The notes under the pieces: generated by a model | The model's database searches: none | What the model was told of the DNA's origin: nothing | The model's input: the letters and a program-made list of their open reading frames with translations, nothing else | Source: Deltaproteobacteria bacterium | GTDB lineage: Bacteria > Desulfobacterota > Desulfobacteria > Desulfobacterales > Desulfosarcinaceae | NCBI GenBank assembly: GCA_021824175.1 | Contig: JAKALP010000021.1 | Span: 1-64,000 of the forward strand | Direction: 5' to 3' | Length of the DNA: 64,000 nt | Part shown: positions 18,666 through 28,978 of the stretch, in pieces | How the letters are laid out: each line of letters opens with the position of its first letter | How positions within the stretch are numbered: the stretch's first letter is position 1 | Made by a program: the position numbers and the translations under genes

Positions 18666-20423
18666 ATGACAAATGGTCTCGAAGATGTCGCCATCAATTT
18701 TAACCAAATGGCTGACTATGTCCTGCAATTGCTCTGGCAAGGGTATGAAGAATATGTTGTCTCCTTTGACGCCCTCACCCAAAAGGCGGCCGGCTATTTT
18801 GAGCGCCGCGATTGGACCGGCTTGCACATGGATACCGTACAGCGGCTGGATCTTTATACTCAGGTCGTAAGCCGGGTCTGCGGTACCATCATTTCCTACT
18901 TGAGCATCCACGCCCAGAACCCGAAGCTGTGGCTGGCCATCAAGTCTCGTTTCGCTGAAAACCTCGCCCTTCGCCACGATGCGGAATTGGCCTGTACTTT
19001 TTATAACTCAATCAATCGCCGCATTCTTCAAACCGTGGGAATTGAGCCGGCCATGGAGTTTGTTGAGCCCCGATTCGATGTTAACCGATCAACCTCTCAT
19101 GCGCCCTTGACCTTTGTCATCGAAACGCCGCAACTGACTGATCAGATCATTGAAACCATTCTGACAAGCTATAATCTACGGGCTCCTCACGCCGTTCTTA
19201 AAACGGATGCTCGCTTGTGCGCCGAAAGGATTAGCCTGTTGTTGAAAAGTCAGCGCGCCGGCCATGGAACGCTGCGCATCGAAATGGTCAAATCCCCATT
19301 TTACCGGGAGATGGGCGCTTACTTGATCGGCCGACTGACCTATGGAGCCAAGCAGATGCCCCTGGTATTTGCCCTGATTCATGGCGAGGATGGCGTGACG
19401 GTAGACGCCCTGCTGCTCCGGACCGAAGAGGTGCGCATTTTATTCAGCTTCAGCCATACCTATTTCCATGTCCAAACGGACTGCCCACGGGACTTGGTGC
19501 AGTTCCTGCGCGAAGTCATGCCATCCAAGCGGGTGGCTGAGCTCTACATCAGCCTGGGTTATAATAAGCACGGCAAGACCGAGCTTTATCGCGACCTGCT
19601 GACCCATCAGCGGGTGTGCAGCCTGGATCTGTTCGATTTTGCCGATGGCCAACGCGGCATGGTGATGATTGCCTTCAACATGCCCCAGGACCACCTGATC
19701 TACAAGGTGATCCGTGACCGTTTTGCTACCCCCAAACATGCCACCCGGCAACAGGTCATGGAGAAGTACGACTACGTATTCAAGCACAACCGCGCCGGAC
19801 GCCTGGTGGATGTGCAGTCCTTTGAGAATTTGGAAATTGAGAATTGCTGTTTCACCCCAGAACTGCTGGCGGAAATCCAATCCGAAGCACAGCGCACCGC
19901 CACTATTGAAAATGACCGGGTGGTATTGCACCACGTCTATGTAGAGCGGCGACTGATCCCCCTGGATGTCTATCTGCAGCGTGCCGATGCCGAAGCGGCC
20001 AAGGCCGCGGTCATCGATTATGGCCAGGCCATCAAGGATCTGGCCCACATCAATGTCTTCCCCGGCGACATGTTGATCAAGAACTTCGGCGTCACCCAAC
20101 TGGGCCGCGTTGTTTTTTACGATTACGATGAGCTGTGCCCCTTGACCGTTTGCAATTTTCGGCGCATGCCCCAATCCAGAGCGTACGAAGATGAGCTATC
20201 GGCCGAACCCTGGTTCATGGTCGGCGAAAATGACGTCTTTCCCGAAGAGTTCGCGGCCTTCCTGGCTCTGGCGCCCGATTTGAGGCGCATCTTCATGAAA
20301 CATCATGGGGAATTACTGACGCCTGAGTTTTGGCAACATACGCAAGACCAGATCCGGGCCGGCGTTTTGACCCCCATCTTGCCATACTCCGATGCCCAAC
20401 GGTTGAGGCCGGGGAAAAGGTAA
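18666..20423 (+). CDS. aceK: Isocitrate dehydrogenase kinase/phosphatase
   Basis: A 585-residue bifunctional enzyme that phosphorylates isocitrate dehydrogenase to divert isocitrate into the glyoxylate bypass, and removes the phosphate again. ELYISLGYNKHGKTELYRDL and KHNRAGRLVDVQSFENL cover the AceK nucleotide-binding and regulatory region. NVFPGDMLIKNFGVTQLGRV and VVFYDYDELC contain the catalytic metal aspartates (DYD). The C-terminus (AEPWFMVGENDVFPEEF) is also typical. Length is full. It is the first gene before aceB and aceA, whereas in E. coli the order is aceBAK. The start codon has AAGGAG upstream. Confidence 0.96.
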   Translation: MTNGLEDVAINFNQMADYVLQLLWQGYEEYVVSFDALTQKAAGYFERRDWTGLHMDTVQRLDLYTQVVSRVCGTIISYLSIHAQNPKLWLAIKSRFAENLALRHDAELACTFYNSINRRILQTVGIEPAMEFVEPRFDVNRSTSHAPLTFVIETPQLTDQIIETILTSYNLRAPHAVLKTDARLCAERISLLLKSQRAGHGTLRIEMVKSPFYREMGAYLIGRLTYGAKQMPLVFALIHGEDGVTVDALLLRTEEVRILFSFSHTYFHVQTDCPRDLVQFLREVMPSKRVAELYISLGYNKHGKTELYRDLLTHQRVCSLDLFDFADGQRGMVMIAFNMPQDHLIYKVIRDRFATPKHATRQQVMEKYDYVFKHNRAGRLVDVQSFENLEIENCCFTPELLAEIQSEAQRTATIENDRVVLHHVYVERRLIPLDVYLQRADAEAAKAAVIDYGQAIKDLAHINVFPGDMLIKNFGVTQLGRVVFYDYDELCPLTVCNFRRMPQSRAYEDELSAEPWFMVGENDVFPEEFAAFLALAPDLRRIFMKHHGELLTPEFWQHTQDQIRAGVLTPILPYSDAQRLRPGKR

Positions 20424-20735
20424 AAGTGAAGGATAGAAGTAAAAGCAATGGCCTCACGCATACAGGCCGCGGCCCAACGGACAAGCAGGCAAACAGGCCG
20501 CATCTGTTGACAATCCGCCTTCATCCCTTATTATTACCCCAAAACCGGCCAGCAGGCTGGATGCGGTTGAAAGAAACCAAAGTCTTATTAGATTAGACGT
20601 GGTTACCCGAAATCCCCAAGCGATCGCCCTGCATGGCCAAACAAATCCCCAACCTATTCAGCGAACAAGAATTGCGCGTTCATCGGCACATTGCGGCCCA
20701 GCGCTTTATAAAATGATCATCCCGGAGGCCCCATC
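20424..20735 (+). other. Spacer between aceK and aceB
   Basis: About 312 bases. It contains a 27-codon open frame (ATG 20633 to TGA 20716) reading MAKQIPNLFSEQELRVHRHI and onward, ending 19 bases before aceB. No RBS precedes it, so it is weakly supported. CCGGAGG at 20722-20728 is the aceB ribosome site. Confidence 0.35.
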
Positions 20736-22322
20736 ATGAAGTTTGAAAATATTGAAATCATTGGCCCCATGGAACCCGGTTTTGACACCATCCTGACCAA
20801 AGACGCCCTGCGTTTTGTGGCCGACCTGCACCGTCGGTTCAACGGCCGCAGACAGGAACTGCTCAAAAAACGTCAGGAACGTCAAAAAGCCATCGACCAG
20901 GGTAAGCTCCCCGATTTCCTACCCGAGACCAAACATATCCGGGACAGCGACTGGCGGGTGGCCCCGGTCCCAGCCGATCTGCAGGACCGGCGCGTGGAAA
21001 TCACCGGACCGGTGGACCGCAAGATGATCATTAATGCTCTGAACTCCGGTGCTTCGGCTTATATGGCCGATTTTGAGGATGCCCACGCCCCGACATGGCA
21101 AGCGACAATCCAGGGCCAGCTTAACCTGCGCGACGCTGTGGAACGCTCCATTGAGCTGACCACTGCCGAAGGCAAGCACTATGCCCTCAACAAGAATATC
21201 GCCGTGCTGCTGGTGCGCCCACGCGGCTGGCACCTCGAAGAAAAACATGTGCGGGTGGACGGGCAGCCCATATCGGGAAGTATTTTTGACTTCGCTCTCT
21301 TCTTCTACCATAACGCCAAGCGTCAACTGGCCAGGGGAACGGGGCCGTACTTCTACCTGCCCAAACTCGAAAGCCACCTGGAAGCGCGCTTGTGGAACGA
21401 CATCTTCGTGCAGGCCCAGGAGGCACTGAGCTTGCCGGTGGGCACCATAAAAGTCACGGTACTGATCGAAACCATTCTGGCTGCCTTTGAAACTGACGAA
21501 ATTCTCTACGAGCTGCGCGACCACATCGTGGCCTTGAATTGCGGCCGATGGGACTATATCTTCAGCTTCATCAAGCGCTTCAGAAACGTGCCGGGCTTTA
21601 TCTTCCCGGACAGAGCTCTAATTACCATGACACGGCATTGCATGCGTTCGTACGCCCTAAGGGTGATCCAGACCTGCCACCGGCGCGGAGCCCATGCCAT
21701 GGGTGGCATGGCCGCCCAGATTCCCATCAAGGATGATCCCAAGGCCAACGAAATCGCCCTGGCCAAAGTGCGCGAAGATAAAATCCGCGAAGCCAACGAC
21801 GGACATGACGGCACCTGGGTGGCCCACCCCGGCCTGGTGGCCATTGCCAAGGAAGAGTTTGACAAAGCCATGCCCACGGCCAATCAGGTGAATCGCCAGC
21901 GGGACGATGTCAAGATCACCGCCAAAGACCTGCTGGAGGTGCCCAAAGGTCCGATCACCGAAAAAGGGTTGCGCAACAACATTTCGGTGGGCATTCAGTA
22001 TATGGCCCACTGGTTGGGAGGCAACGGCTGTGTGCCCCTATACAACTTGATGGAGGACGCGGCCACGGCTGAAATCTCCCGCGCCCAGGTGTGGCAATGG
22101 GTGCACCATCGCGAAGGCATTCTGGAGGACGGCCGCAAAGTAGACATGGCCCTGGTGCGCAAGATCGCTACCGAAGAGATGGCCAAGGTGAGGGCGGAGG
22201 TGGGAGAAAAGCAATTTTCGACCATTCCCCACGAACAAGCCCGCCGCCTGTTCGAAGAGATTATCGCCAATCCCGAATTTGAAGAATTTCTGACATTGAA
22301 AGCCTATGAAAAGCTGGAGTAG
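20736..22322 (+). CDS. aceB: Malate synthase A
   Basis: A 528-residue enzyme condensing glyoxylate and acetyl-CoA to malate. The malate synthase signature is present as RDHIVALNCGRWDYIFSFIK near residue 260-280. ADFEDAHAPTW contains the metal-binding acidic residues, and GMAAQIPIKDDPKAN and DGTWVAHPGL complete the core. Length matches the A isoform (about 530) rather than G (about 720). It follows aceK and precedes aceA on the plus strand, completing the glyoxylate shunt. Confidence 0.97.
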   Translation: MKFENIEIIGPMEPGFDTILTKDALRFVADLHRRFNGRRQELLKKRQERQKAIDQGKLPDFLPETKHIRDSDWRVAPVPADLQDRRVEITGPVDRKMIINALNSGASAYMADFEDAHAPTWQATIQGQLNLRDAVERSIELTTAEGKHYALNKNIAVLLVRPRGWHLEEKHVRVDGQPISGSIFDFALFFYHNAKRQLARGTGPYFYLPKLESHLEARLWNDIFVQAQEALSLPVGTIKVTVLIETILAAFETDEILYELRDHIVALNCGRWDYIFSFIKRFRNVPGFIFPDRALITMTRHCMRSYALRVIQTCHRRGAHAMGGMAAQIPIKDDPKANEIALAKVREDKIREANDGHDGTWVAHPGLVAIAKEEFDKAMPTANQVNRQRDDVKITAKDLLEVPKGPITEKGLRNNISVGIQYMAHWLGGNGCVPLYNLMEDAATAEISRAQVWQWVHHREGILEDGRKVDMALVRKIATEEMAKVRAEVGEKQFSTIPHEQARRLFEEIIANPEFEEFLTLKAYEKLE

Positions 22323-22479
22323 CAATTCAAAGAATTTGCTGCCGATACTAAAAAAGAAACTATTCATAAACGCAACAATACATATAAACTCTGCACCGCC
22401 AAAGGGCACATGCAATAGGAACAGCGGCGGTCTTTACCCGATACCATCAACACTCAATTGACTGTAAGGAGAAGAACAC

Positions 22480-23817
22480 ATGCAAACCATCGCAGAAAAA
22501 GCCCAAGCCCTTTGTGACCGTCTCTCTTGCCACGAAGTATTTCCCGATGAAGTCTCAGCTTTGGAATATGTTTGGAAAAACGACCCGCGCTGGGCGGGCA
22601 CTAACCGGCCATACAGCGCCGAAGAGGTGCTAAAGCTGCGCGGCACGCTGAAAATCGAATACACCTTAGCCGATGCCGGCGCCAAACGGCTGTGGCAATT
22701 GCTGCATTCCGAAGAATTCATTCCGGCCCTGGGCGCGTTAACCGGCAATCAGGCCGTGCAACAGGTGGAAGCGGGGCTCAAAGCCATTTATCTCAGCGGC
22801 TGGCAGGTAGCGGCTGACAACAACCTGGCCGGTCAGATGTATCCGGACCAGAGCCTCTATCCGGCCAACAGCGTGCCCAATGTCGTGCAACGGATTAACA
22901 ATGCGTTACGCCGCGCTGATCAGATCCAGGTGCTCGATGGCCGAAAAAAGGGTCCCTATTGGTATGCGCCCATCGTGGCCGATGCCGAGGCTGGATTTGG
23001 TGGCGCTCTCAATGCCTTTGAATTGATGCGCGAAATGATCGAAGCTGGCGCTGCCGGGGTACACTTTGAAGACCAACTGGCATCTGCCAAAAAATGCGGC
23101 CACCTGGGTGGCAAGGTGCTGGTGCCCACCCAGGAGTTCATCAACAAACTGATTGCCGCCCGCCTGGCTGCTGACATCTGTGGCGTACCCACTGTAGTGG
23201 TAGCGCGCACCGATGCGGAAGCCGCCCGCCTGTTGACCAGCGACATCGATGAGCGCGACCAGCCGTTCATCCTCGACCAGCCGCGGTCCTCGGAAGGGTT
23301 TTATTATATCAAAAGCGGTATCGACACAGCCATTGCCCGCGGGCTGGCCTATGCGCCCTATGCGGACATGGTGTGGTGCGAAACAGGCAAGCCTGATCTG
23401 GAAGAGGCTCGGCGCTTCGCCGAAGGCATCCATGCCAAGTTCCCCGGCAAACTGTTGGCCTACAACTGCTCCCCGTCCTTTAACTGGGAAGGCAACCTGG
23501 ACAAGAAAACCATCGGCGTTTTCCAAAAAGAGTTGGCCAAAATGGGCTATAAGTTCCAGTTCGTCACCCTGGCCGGGTTCCACACCCTGAACCTGGGCAT
23601 GTTTGATCTGGCCTACAGCTACAAAACCGATGGCATGGCTGCTTATTCAAAATTCCAACAGGCGGAGTTTGCCCACGGTAAAGAAGATGGGTACATGGCC
23701 ATCACCCACCAGAAATTCGTGGGCACCGGTTATTTCGACCGCGTGATGAATTGCATCACGGAAGGCCAATCCTCAGTTACGGCCCTTAAAGGCTCCACCG
23801 AGGAAGCGCAATTCTGA
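22480..23817 (+). CDS. aceA: Isocitrate lyase
   Basis: A 445-residue enzyme splitting isocitrate into glyoxylate and succinate. The active-site motif [13 protein letters not shown] contains the catalytic cysteine. [12 protein letters not shown] carries metal-binding aspartate, and [13 protein letters not shown] and [13 protein letters not shown] are family blocks. AAGGAG lies nine bases upstream of the ATG. A strong terminator follows, so aceK-aceB-aceA is likely one unit, perhaps with an internal promoter in the 157-base aceB-aceA gap. Confidence 0.97.
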   Translation: MQTIAEKAQALCDRLSCHEVFPDEVSALEYVWKNDPRWAGTNRPYSAEEVLKLRGTLKIEYTLADAGAKRLWQLLHSEEFIPALGALTGNQAVQQVEAGLKAIYLSGWQVAADNNLAGQMYPDQSLYPANSVPNVVQRINNALRRADQIQVLDGRKKGPYWYAPIVADAEAGFGGALNAFELMREMIEAGAAGVHFEDQLASAKKCGHLGGKVLVPTQEFINKLIAARLAADICGVPTVVVARTDAEAARLLTSDIDERDQPFILDQPRSSEGFYYIKSGIDTAIARGLAYAPYADMVWCETGKPDLEEARRFAEGIHAKFPGKLLAYNCSPSFNWEGNLDKKTIGVFQKELAKMGYKFQFVTLAGFHTLNLGMFDLAYSYKTDGMAAYSKFQQAEFAHGKEDGYMAITHQKFVGTGYFDRVMNCITEGQSSVTALKGSTEEAQF

Positions 23818-24222
23818 TCATCATAGTGCCCCCCTGACTGCATGAGCAGCCCCATGGCCCATCGCCTCCATCAGCGAAAAACCATGGGGCCGCTTTTTTG
23901 AAGACCCTGACCTTTCATGCCAATGGGTAATGGCATCGCTTCATTTCGATCTGACACCGATTCCGAAATCATAAATTGATTGGTGGTGCATCCTGCCGAG
24001 CACATCGGATTGACTTCCTCCTTTTTACCAATTATAAACTCACATTCCCTTTCGTTGGACACTGCCCCGACCATGCTGATTGCCTCTCATCAGGCGACAG
24101 TTCAACCGGCCGGGCAAACTGATTAAATATAATTGAACTAATTTTTATTCCGCGCTACCTGGAGGCCAAGCCCATCAGGATCCGGCACCCTTGGTACGTG
24201 GACTAACTATGAGGCTGCTGCC
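23818..24222. other. Intergenic region after aceA
   Basis: About 405 bases. The first part holds the aceA terminator at 23846-23899. The remainder is AT-rich around 24120-24150 and probably contains the promoter of the next gene. No convincing gene is present; a 67-codon minus-strand frame has no family resemblance. Confidence 0.5.
23846..23899 (+). terminator. Rho-independent terminator of aceA
   Basis: GCAGCCCCATGG (23846-23857) pairs with CCATGGGGCCGC (23882-23893) with one mismatch and is followed by six T residues. Confidence 0.85.
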
Positions 24223-25407
24223 ATGTCAAACCCGTGCATTGATCCAACTCAAGCGGAGCATCGCTTGGTCTTAACATATGATCCCCAGGACCCGGTGGTC
24301 TGCCTGACCGTACGGAACAAGCTACTGCAACTTTCACCGGCGGCTGCCGAACGAATAGATCGCGTCCTGCACCAGGGCCGCATTATTCTTAAAAAAAGGG
24401 CGGATCCAGCCGCCGATCAGCGGATCATTACCCTGTGGGAGGGCACTGGTGCGCAGTGTTGTTTTGAAAGCATTTCCGACGTTCCGCAAAAAACCTTTGA
24501 CCCGAGCATCACCGTACGCAACATCGATCCGCCTCCGCCAGTTCAGGACCAGCTGGTTGAAATGGTGTGTCCCCGGTGCCGCCGTTCCCAAGCAGCGGCG
24601 TCGGAATGCCGATTTTGCGGGGTTATTGTCCAAAAGGCTAAAGACCGGCCCGCGCCCCCGCCGCCAGCTAAAGTATTGGCAAGCCGTGCCGAGGAGCGCC
24701 AATGCCTGGCACCCCCAAAAAGAACCACTTTTCTGAGCCGAAGCCTTATGGTTTTTAAGCGGGCCGTGAAGTGGCTGGAAAACAGTCCCGATAAAAAGAC
24801 CCAGATGGTCCAGTGGTATAAAAATATCGCTAATGCATTGACCAATCTTGGAGTCGCCGGATTAATTGCCTTGGCATTGGAAATCGGCCTGCTTTATCTG
24901 CTTCACGGCTTGTGGTTTGTCTACACCGCCACTCCCGTGGGGCAACATTTTCTCTCCCTGCCGGATGCGCAAACCGCAGGTTTCCAATACGTAGCGCAAT
25001 TGGATCTAATCATGATGGCGCTGAAATCGACCTTGAGCGTCTTGGCCACGGGACTCATCATCGGAACGGCCGGACAACTCCTCCACATCGTCCGGTATTT
25101 TCACGCCCCCCTGAACTTCTTGGCACGGTGGCTGTTTTGGTGTTTGCCCCTGGCTGGCGCCTCGGGTTGGCTGATCCATCGTGAGGACCCCAATATCTCT
25201 CTGCTGATCGCCTGGATTATCGCTGTCGTGCCTGCAATGGTATTGCTCAACCGGACCCTGGCGCTCATTCAAACGATCGTGCCCGAAATCAGCACCATGA
25301 TCAACACCATCCGGCGCACATCTATCAGCTTGCCCTCGATTGCCGAATTATGGAATAATATTCGCTACCAGATGATGAGCTATTTTTCTACCAGGGAGAA
25401 ACCGTGA
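24223..25407 (+). CDS. Zinc-ribbon membrane protein of unknown function
   Basis: A 394-residue protein. The N-terminal 110 residues look like a soluble beta-rich domain. A zinc ribbon then follows at about 114-135 (CPRCRR ... CRFCG), then a Pro/Ala linker. From about residue 205 come four hydrophobic segments (GVAGLIALALEIGLLYLLHG; LKSTLSVLATGLIIGTAGQL; FLARWLFWCLPLAGASGWL; LLIAWIIAVVPAMVLL). The arrangement suggests a cytoplasmic sensor or adaptor head on an inner-membrane anchor. No family is recognised. Its stop overlaps the thioesterase start by 4 bases. Confidence 0.7.
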   Translation: MSNPCIDPTQAEHRLVLTYDPQDPVVCLTVRNKLLQLSPAAAERIDRVLHQGRIILKKRADPAADQRIITLWEGTGAQCCFESISDVPQKTFDPSITVRNIDPPPPVQDQLVEMVCPRCRRSQAAASECRFCGVIVQKAKDRPAPPPPAKVLASRAEERQCLAPPKRTTFLSRSLMVFKRAVKWLENSPDKKTQMVQWYKNIANALTNLGVAGLIALALEIGLLYLLHGLWFVYTATPVGQHFLSLPDAQTAGFQYVAQLDLIMMALKSTLSVLATGLIIGTAGQLLHIVRYFHAPLNFLARWLFWCLPLAGASGWLIHREDPNISLLIAWIIAVVPAMVLLNRTLALIQTIVPEISTMINTIRRTSISLPSIAELWNNIRYQMMSYFSTREKP

Positions 25408-25871
25408 ACGAAAAAGCATTCCAGGATTACTACAATGAGGAACATGCCGCCTGCTATGGCTGCGGGCGACTCAATACCCATGGGTTGAAGATCAAAAGTT
25501 ATTGGGAGGGAGAGGAATCGGTGTGCCGGTTTACGCCCGCGCCTTATCACACCGCCATCCCTGGTTTTGTTTATGGCGGATTGATCGCGTCGGTCATCGA
25601 CTGTCACAGCACGGGTACGGCCGCGGCCGCCGCTTACCGAGCCGCCGAGCGCCCCATGGGTAGCCAACCGGAAATTCGCTTCGTCACTGCCTCCCTCCAT
25701 GTGGACTACTTGCGGCCCACCCCTATCGACGCGCCTTTGGAGCTGCGGGGCAAAGTAAAAGAAATCAAAGGACGAAAGGTGGTCGTCACCACGACTGTCA
25801 CTTCCAAAGGTGAGGTATGTGCCCGCGGTGAGGTAGTTGCGATTCAGCTCACCAAGCCTTTCGGTGCGTGA
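25404..25871 (+). CDS. PaaI-type hotdog thioesterase
   Basis: A 155-residue hotdog-fold protein. CYGCGRLNTHGLKIKSYW at the N-terminus and PGFVYGGLIASVIDCHSTGTA contain the helix that carries the catalytic acidic residue in PaaI-like acyl-CoA thioesterases (here an Asp). The start is GTG at 25404 within a GTGA overlap with the preceding gene. The substrate is likely a medium acyl-CoA, but this is not visible in the sequence. A second related thioesterase lies at 59168-59671. Confidence 0.85.
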   Translation: MNEKAFQDYYNEEHAACYGCGRLNTHGLKIKSYWEGEESVCRFTPAPYHTAIPGFVYGGLIASVIDCHSTGTAAAAAYRAAERPMGSQPEIRFVTASLHVDYLRPTPIDAPLELRGKVKEIKGRKVVVTTTVTSKGEVCARGEVVAIQLTKPFGA

Positions 25872-26067
25872 CATTTGTGAAACAACAGATCTTCTCTATG
25901 CCACTTTAGGCCACGGCCGCAACGGGCGGAATACTTCTCCTTAGTGGCGCGGGTTGGAAGAGAGTTCCTTGAACATTCTCTTAGCCAGCATTTTTTCTTG
26001 CCCCTCTTCCTATGCTAAAATAAGATAAGTTCATACCTTTCACCCAAGCCTCGGGGGAGAGCAGGCC

Positions 26068-27408
26068 ATGCCAGATTTATTAAAGACCAAAGACCGAATT
26101 GAACACTTCCTGAAGACCGAGATCTGGCGTCTGAGCCACGGCGAACGGACCAAAACCAAAGCATGGCTTATCAAGGCCATGCAAATTCTGTTGTTGGCGA
26201 TTCAAAATTTCATACGCGATAAATGCGCTTTGCGCGCCTCAGCGCTCACCTTCTACACCTTATTGTCGGTGGTGCCGGTAGCGGCCATGGCGTTTGGGAT
26301 TGCCAAGGGTTTCGGCCTAGAACACCGCCTGGAAAACCAGCTCTACCAACAACTGGCCGGCCACGAAGCCGTGGTGGAAAAAATTATCACCTTCGCGCGT
26401 TCTTTGCTGCAAAATACCCAGGGCGGCTTGATCGCCGGCATCGGTGTGGCCTTGCTTTTCTGGTCCGCCATCAAGGTGCTCAACCATATCGAAACCACCC
26501 TCAATGAAATTTGGAAGGTTCGTTCCCGCTCATTTATCCGCATGTTCACCGATTACCTGACCATCATGATCGTCAGCCCTTTAGTGGTGGTGATCTCCAG
26601 CAGCGTCAATGTCTTCATCAAAACCCAGGTGACCACCATTGCCGGCAAGGTGGCGTTGTTAGAGATGGCCAGCCCGCTGATCTTCTTCGCCCTCAAACTG
26701 CTGCCGTACGGATTGATCTGGCTGCTCTTTATATTGATCTACTTGGTGATGCCCAACACCCGCGTACGTTTTACTTCCGCCCTGGTTGCGGGTTTCGTCG
26801 CCGGGACGGTCTTCCAGTTCTCCCAAACCACTTATATCCACGCCCAAGTGCTTCTGGCGCGCAACAACGCCATTTATGGCAGCTTTGCGGCCCTGCCTTT
26901 CTTCCTAATCTGGCTGCAGTTAAGCTGGATGATCGTGCTGTTCGGCGCCCAGGTCGCCTATGCCCACCAACATGTGGGCCAGTATGTGATGAATCTTAAC
27001 GATCAGGAGATCAGCGTTTATACCCAGAAGCAATATGCCCTCTGGATTCTCTACAGGATCATTCAAGCTTTTCAGAGCGCTCAGGCTCCGCCAACCGCCG
27101 AACAACTCGCCACTCATCTAAGACTATCACACGGCACAGTACAACGCTTGTTGGAGCACTTGCGCCAGTGCGGACTGATTGCCGCCCTTCAGCCAGCGAA
27201 TGGGGAAGATGAAGCCTTCCAGCCCGCCCGCGACATCCATGGGCTAGACATCGGCCAAATGCTGGAGGCCTGGGATAAGGCAGGCAATAACGAGCGTCCG
27301 GCAGTACCGGCGCCCGCGGAAAAATTTAATCAAATCTGTAAAGTTCTGGAGGAGATTAACGATGAGCTGCGGCGGTCACCGGCAAACCGACTGATCAAGG
27401 ATCTATAG
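26068..27408 (+). CDS. YihY/BrkB family inner-membrane protein
   Basis: A 446-residue protein with about six membrane helices between residues 45 and 315. LRASALTFYTLLSVVPVAAM is the hallmark first helix of the YihY (formerly mis-called RNase BN) family, and YGSFAALPFFLIWLQLSWMI the later one. The C-terminal 130 residues form a cytoplasmic winged-helix-like domain (LRLSHGTVQRLLEHLRQCGL), an extension found in a subset of the family. The function is uncertain. It is monocistronic. Confidence 0.88.
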   Translation: MPDLLKTKDRIEHFLKTEIWRLSHGERTKTKAWLIKAMQILLLAIQNFIRDKCALRASALTFYTLLSVVPVAAMAFGIAKGFGLEHRLENQLYQQLAGHEAVVEKIITFARSLLQNTQGGLIAGIGVALLFWSAIKVLNHIETTLNEIWKVRSRSFIRMFTDYLTIMIVSPLVVVISSSVNVFIKTQVTTIAGKVALLEMASPLIFFALKLLPYGLIWLLFILIYLVMPNTRVRFTSALVAGFVAGTVFQFSQTTYIHAQVLLARNNAIYGSFAALPFFLIWLQLSWMIVLFGAQVAYAHQHVGQYVMNLNDQEISVYTQKQYALWILYRIIQAFQSAQAPPTAEQLATHLRLSHGTVQRLLEHLRQCGLIAALQPANGEDEAFQPARDIHGLDIGQMLEAWDKAGNNERPAVPAPAEKFNQICKVLEEINDELRRSPANRLIKDL

Positions 27409-27470
27409 AAAAGAAGTATTCAAAAGAAGTATTATCCGGCCCCAAAACCGAGAACAACGTTTGTGCTTAT

Positions 27471-28145
27471 TTAATGCTTGGCTTCCTGATTTTCCTTCCA
27501 CATGGTATAACCGATAGGGATCAAAGAGAGCGCAACGACGACAATGGCAATCTTGTCGATATGCTTTGCCAGATCAAAGCCAAATTTGGTTTTGGCGACA
27601 TTGCCCAAAAAATAGCCGGCCAACACCATACTCCAGACCCAAGAAAAACCGCCCAACATATTGAAGGTGATAAATTTTCTGAGAGGCATGCGGGTGATGC
27701 CCGCCACGATGGGCGCAAAGGTCCTCACAATAGGCACCCAGCGCCCCATGACGATGGCAAACACCCCCCAGCGCAGGTAGAACTTCTCGGCTTTCTTGAG
27801 ATAGACCACTTTGAATATCGGTATCCCCAGGATCGACCTGTCCTCCCAGCCGTACATGGCATGGCCAAACCATGTGCCAAGCCAGAAGCCGACTTGATCG
27901 CCCAGCACGCCGCATACAGGTACGACCGTCAACAAGAAACTGATCGGCAAAAGAGTACTACCATCGGTCGAGGGCGTGGCGGCGAATATGCCGCACAGGA
28001 CCAGCAGTGAATCCCCGGGCAAGAAGGCGAAAAAACCGGTTTCGGCGAAAATGACCAGGCAGATCACTGGCAATCCACCGGTCATGATAAGCCACTGGAT
28101 CCCATCCGGTGTCAAAATCCAAAACAGCTTGTGTATGAACTCCAT
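27471..28145 (-). CDS. DedA family membrane protein
   Basis: A 224-residue inner-membrane protein, of the group that includes undecaprenyl-phosphate and phospholipid transporters. ETGFFAFLPGDSLLVLCG has the family acidic motif, and GRWVPIVRTFAPIVAGITRM has the essential paired arginines. Four to five hydrophobic segments are visible. The ATG at 28145 is preferred because GGGGAG lies five bases upstream; an in-frame frame extends to 28211. It follows pcm by 69 bases on the same strand. Confidence 0.9.
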   Translation of the reverse strand: MEFIHKLFWILTPDGIQWLIMTGGLPVICLVIFAETGFFAFLPGDSLLVLCGIFAATPSTDGSTLLPISFLLTVVPVCGVLGDQVGFWLGTWFGHAMYGWEDRSILGIPIFKVVYLKKAEKFYLRWGVFAIVMGRWVPIVRTFAPIVAGITRMPLRKFITFNMLGGFSWVWSMVLAGYFLGNVAKTKFGFDLAKHIDKIAIVVVALSLIPIGYTMWKENQEAKH

Positions 28146-28214
28146 CTTGCTCCCCATCGAAATCGGGATTGCTTGAACTCCGGCGTCCCGCGGGCTTTTC
28201 TTCCACTCCAACCG

Positions 28215-28859
28215 TTATTGTTCTCTCCAGCCATATTCACCCACCAATTTGACGAACCGGCAGCCACCGAGATTGGTCTGATGAATATCTTTTTCATCCC
28301 GGACAATTTTTGTCAGCTCCTGGGCATACTGGTTGCCCACCGGGATCACCATGCGTCCCCCGATGGCTAACTGTTTAACCAGAACTTCGGGAATTTCCGG
28401 TGCCCCGGCGGTGACAATGATGGCATCGAAGGGGCTTTCATCTTTCCATCCCGTGGTGCCGTCGGAGTAACGGGTGACAATATTATGGTACCCGAGTTGG
28501 TCAAACAGCTTGCGCGCCTTGACATATAAACTGTGAAGGCGCTCGACGGTGTAGACCCGATAGGCGATCTGAGCCAGAATGGCCGCCTGGTAGCCCGAGC
28601 CGGTACCGATTTCCAGCACCCGGTCCTTGTCGGTGAGGTGCAGGGCTTGGGTCATTTCAGCCACAATATACGGTTGGGAGATGGTTTGCTGCTCGCCGAT
28701 GGGCAGGGGAAAGTCGTTGTAGGCTTGGTCCATCAACGCTTCGCTGACGAACAGATGGCGTGGCACCTTACGCATGGCGGCCAATACACGGCTGTCTTTG
28801 ACGCCGCGGGCCTCAATCTGTTTTTCTACCATGTCATGGCGCAAACGATCAAATTTCAT
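28215..28859 (-). CDS. pcm: Protein-L-isoaspartate O-methyltransferase
   Basis: A 214-residue methyltransferase that repairs isoaspartyl residues in damaged proteins using S-adenosylmethionine. [14 protein letters not shown] is the PCMT signature, [14 protein letters not shown] the SAM loop, and [20 protein letters not shown] the substrate face. The ATG at 28859 is preferred over the overlapping TTG at 28862; GGGGGAG sits ten bases upstream. It is probably co-transcribed with the DedA gene. Confidence 0.96.
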   Translation of the reverse strand: MKFDRLRHDMVEKQIEARGVKDSRVLAAMRKVPRHLFVSEALMDQAYNDFPLPIGEQQTISQPYIVAEMTQALHLTDKDRVLEIGTGSGYQAAILAQIAYRVYTVERLHSLYVKARKLFDQLGYHNIVTRYSDGTTGWKDESPFDAIIVTAGAPEIPEVLVKQLAIGGRMVIPVGNQYAQELTKIVRDEKDIHQTNLGGCRFVKLVGEYGWREQ

Positions 28860-28978
28860 CAATATTGAGCTCCCCCGCAGGACCGTCTATCAGAGCCACC
28901 CGACACGGTCAAGGGGATAGTCGGATCGCATCGCCCTTGCTTTTTAGGCCATTTCTTCATACTTTAAATTTGACTGTG

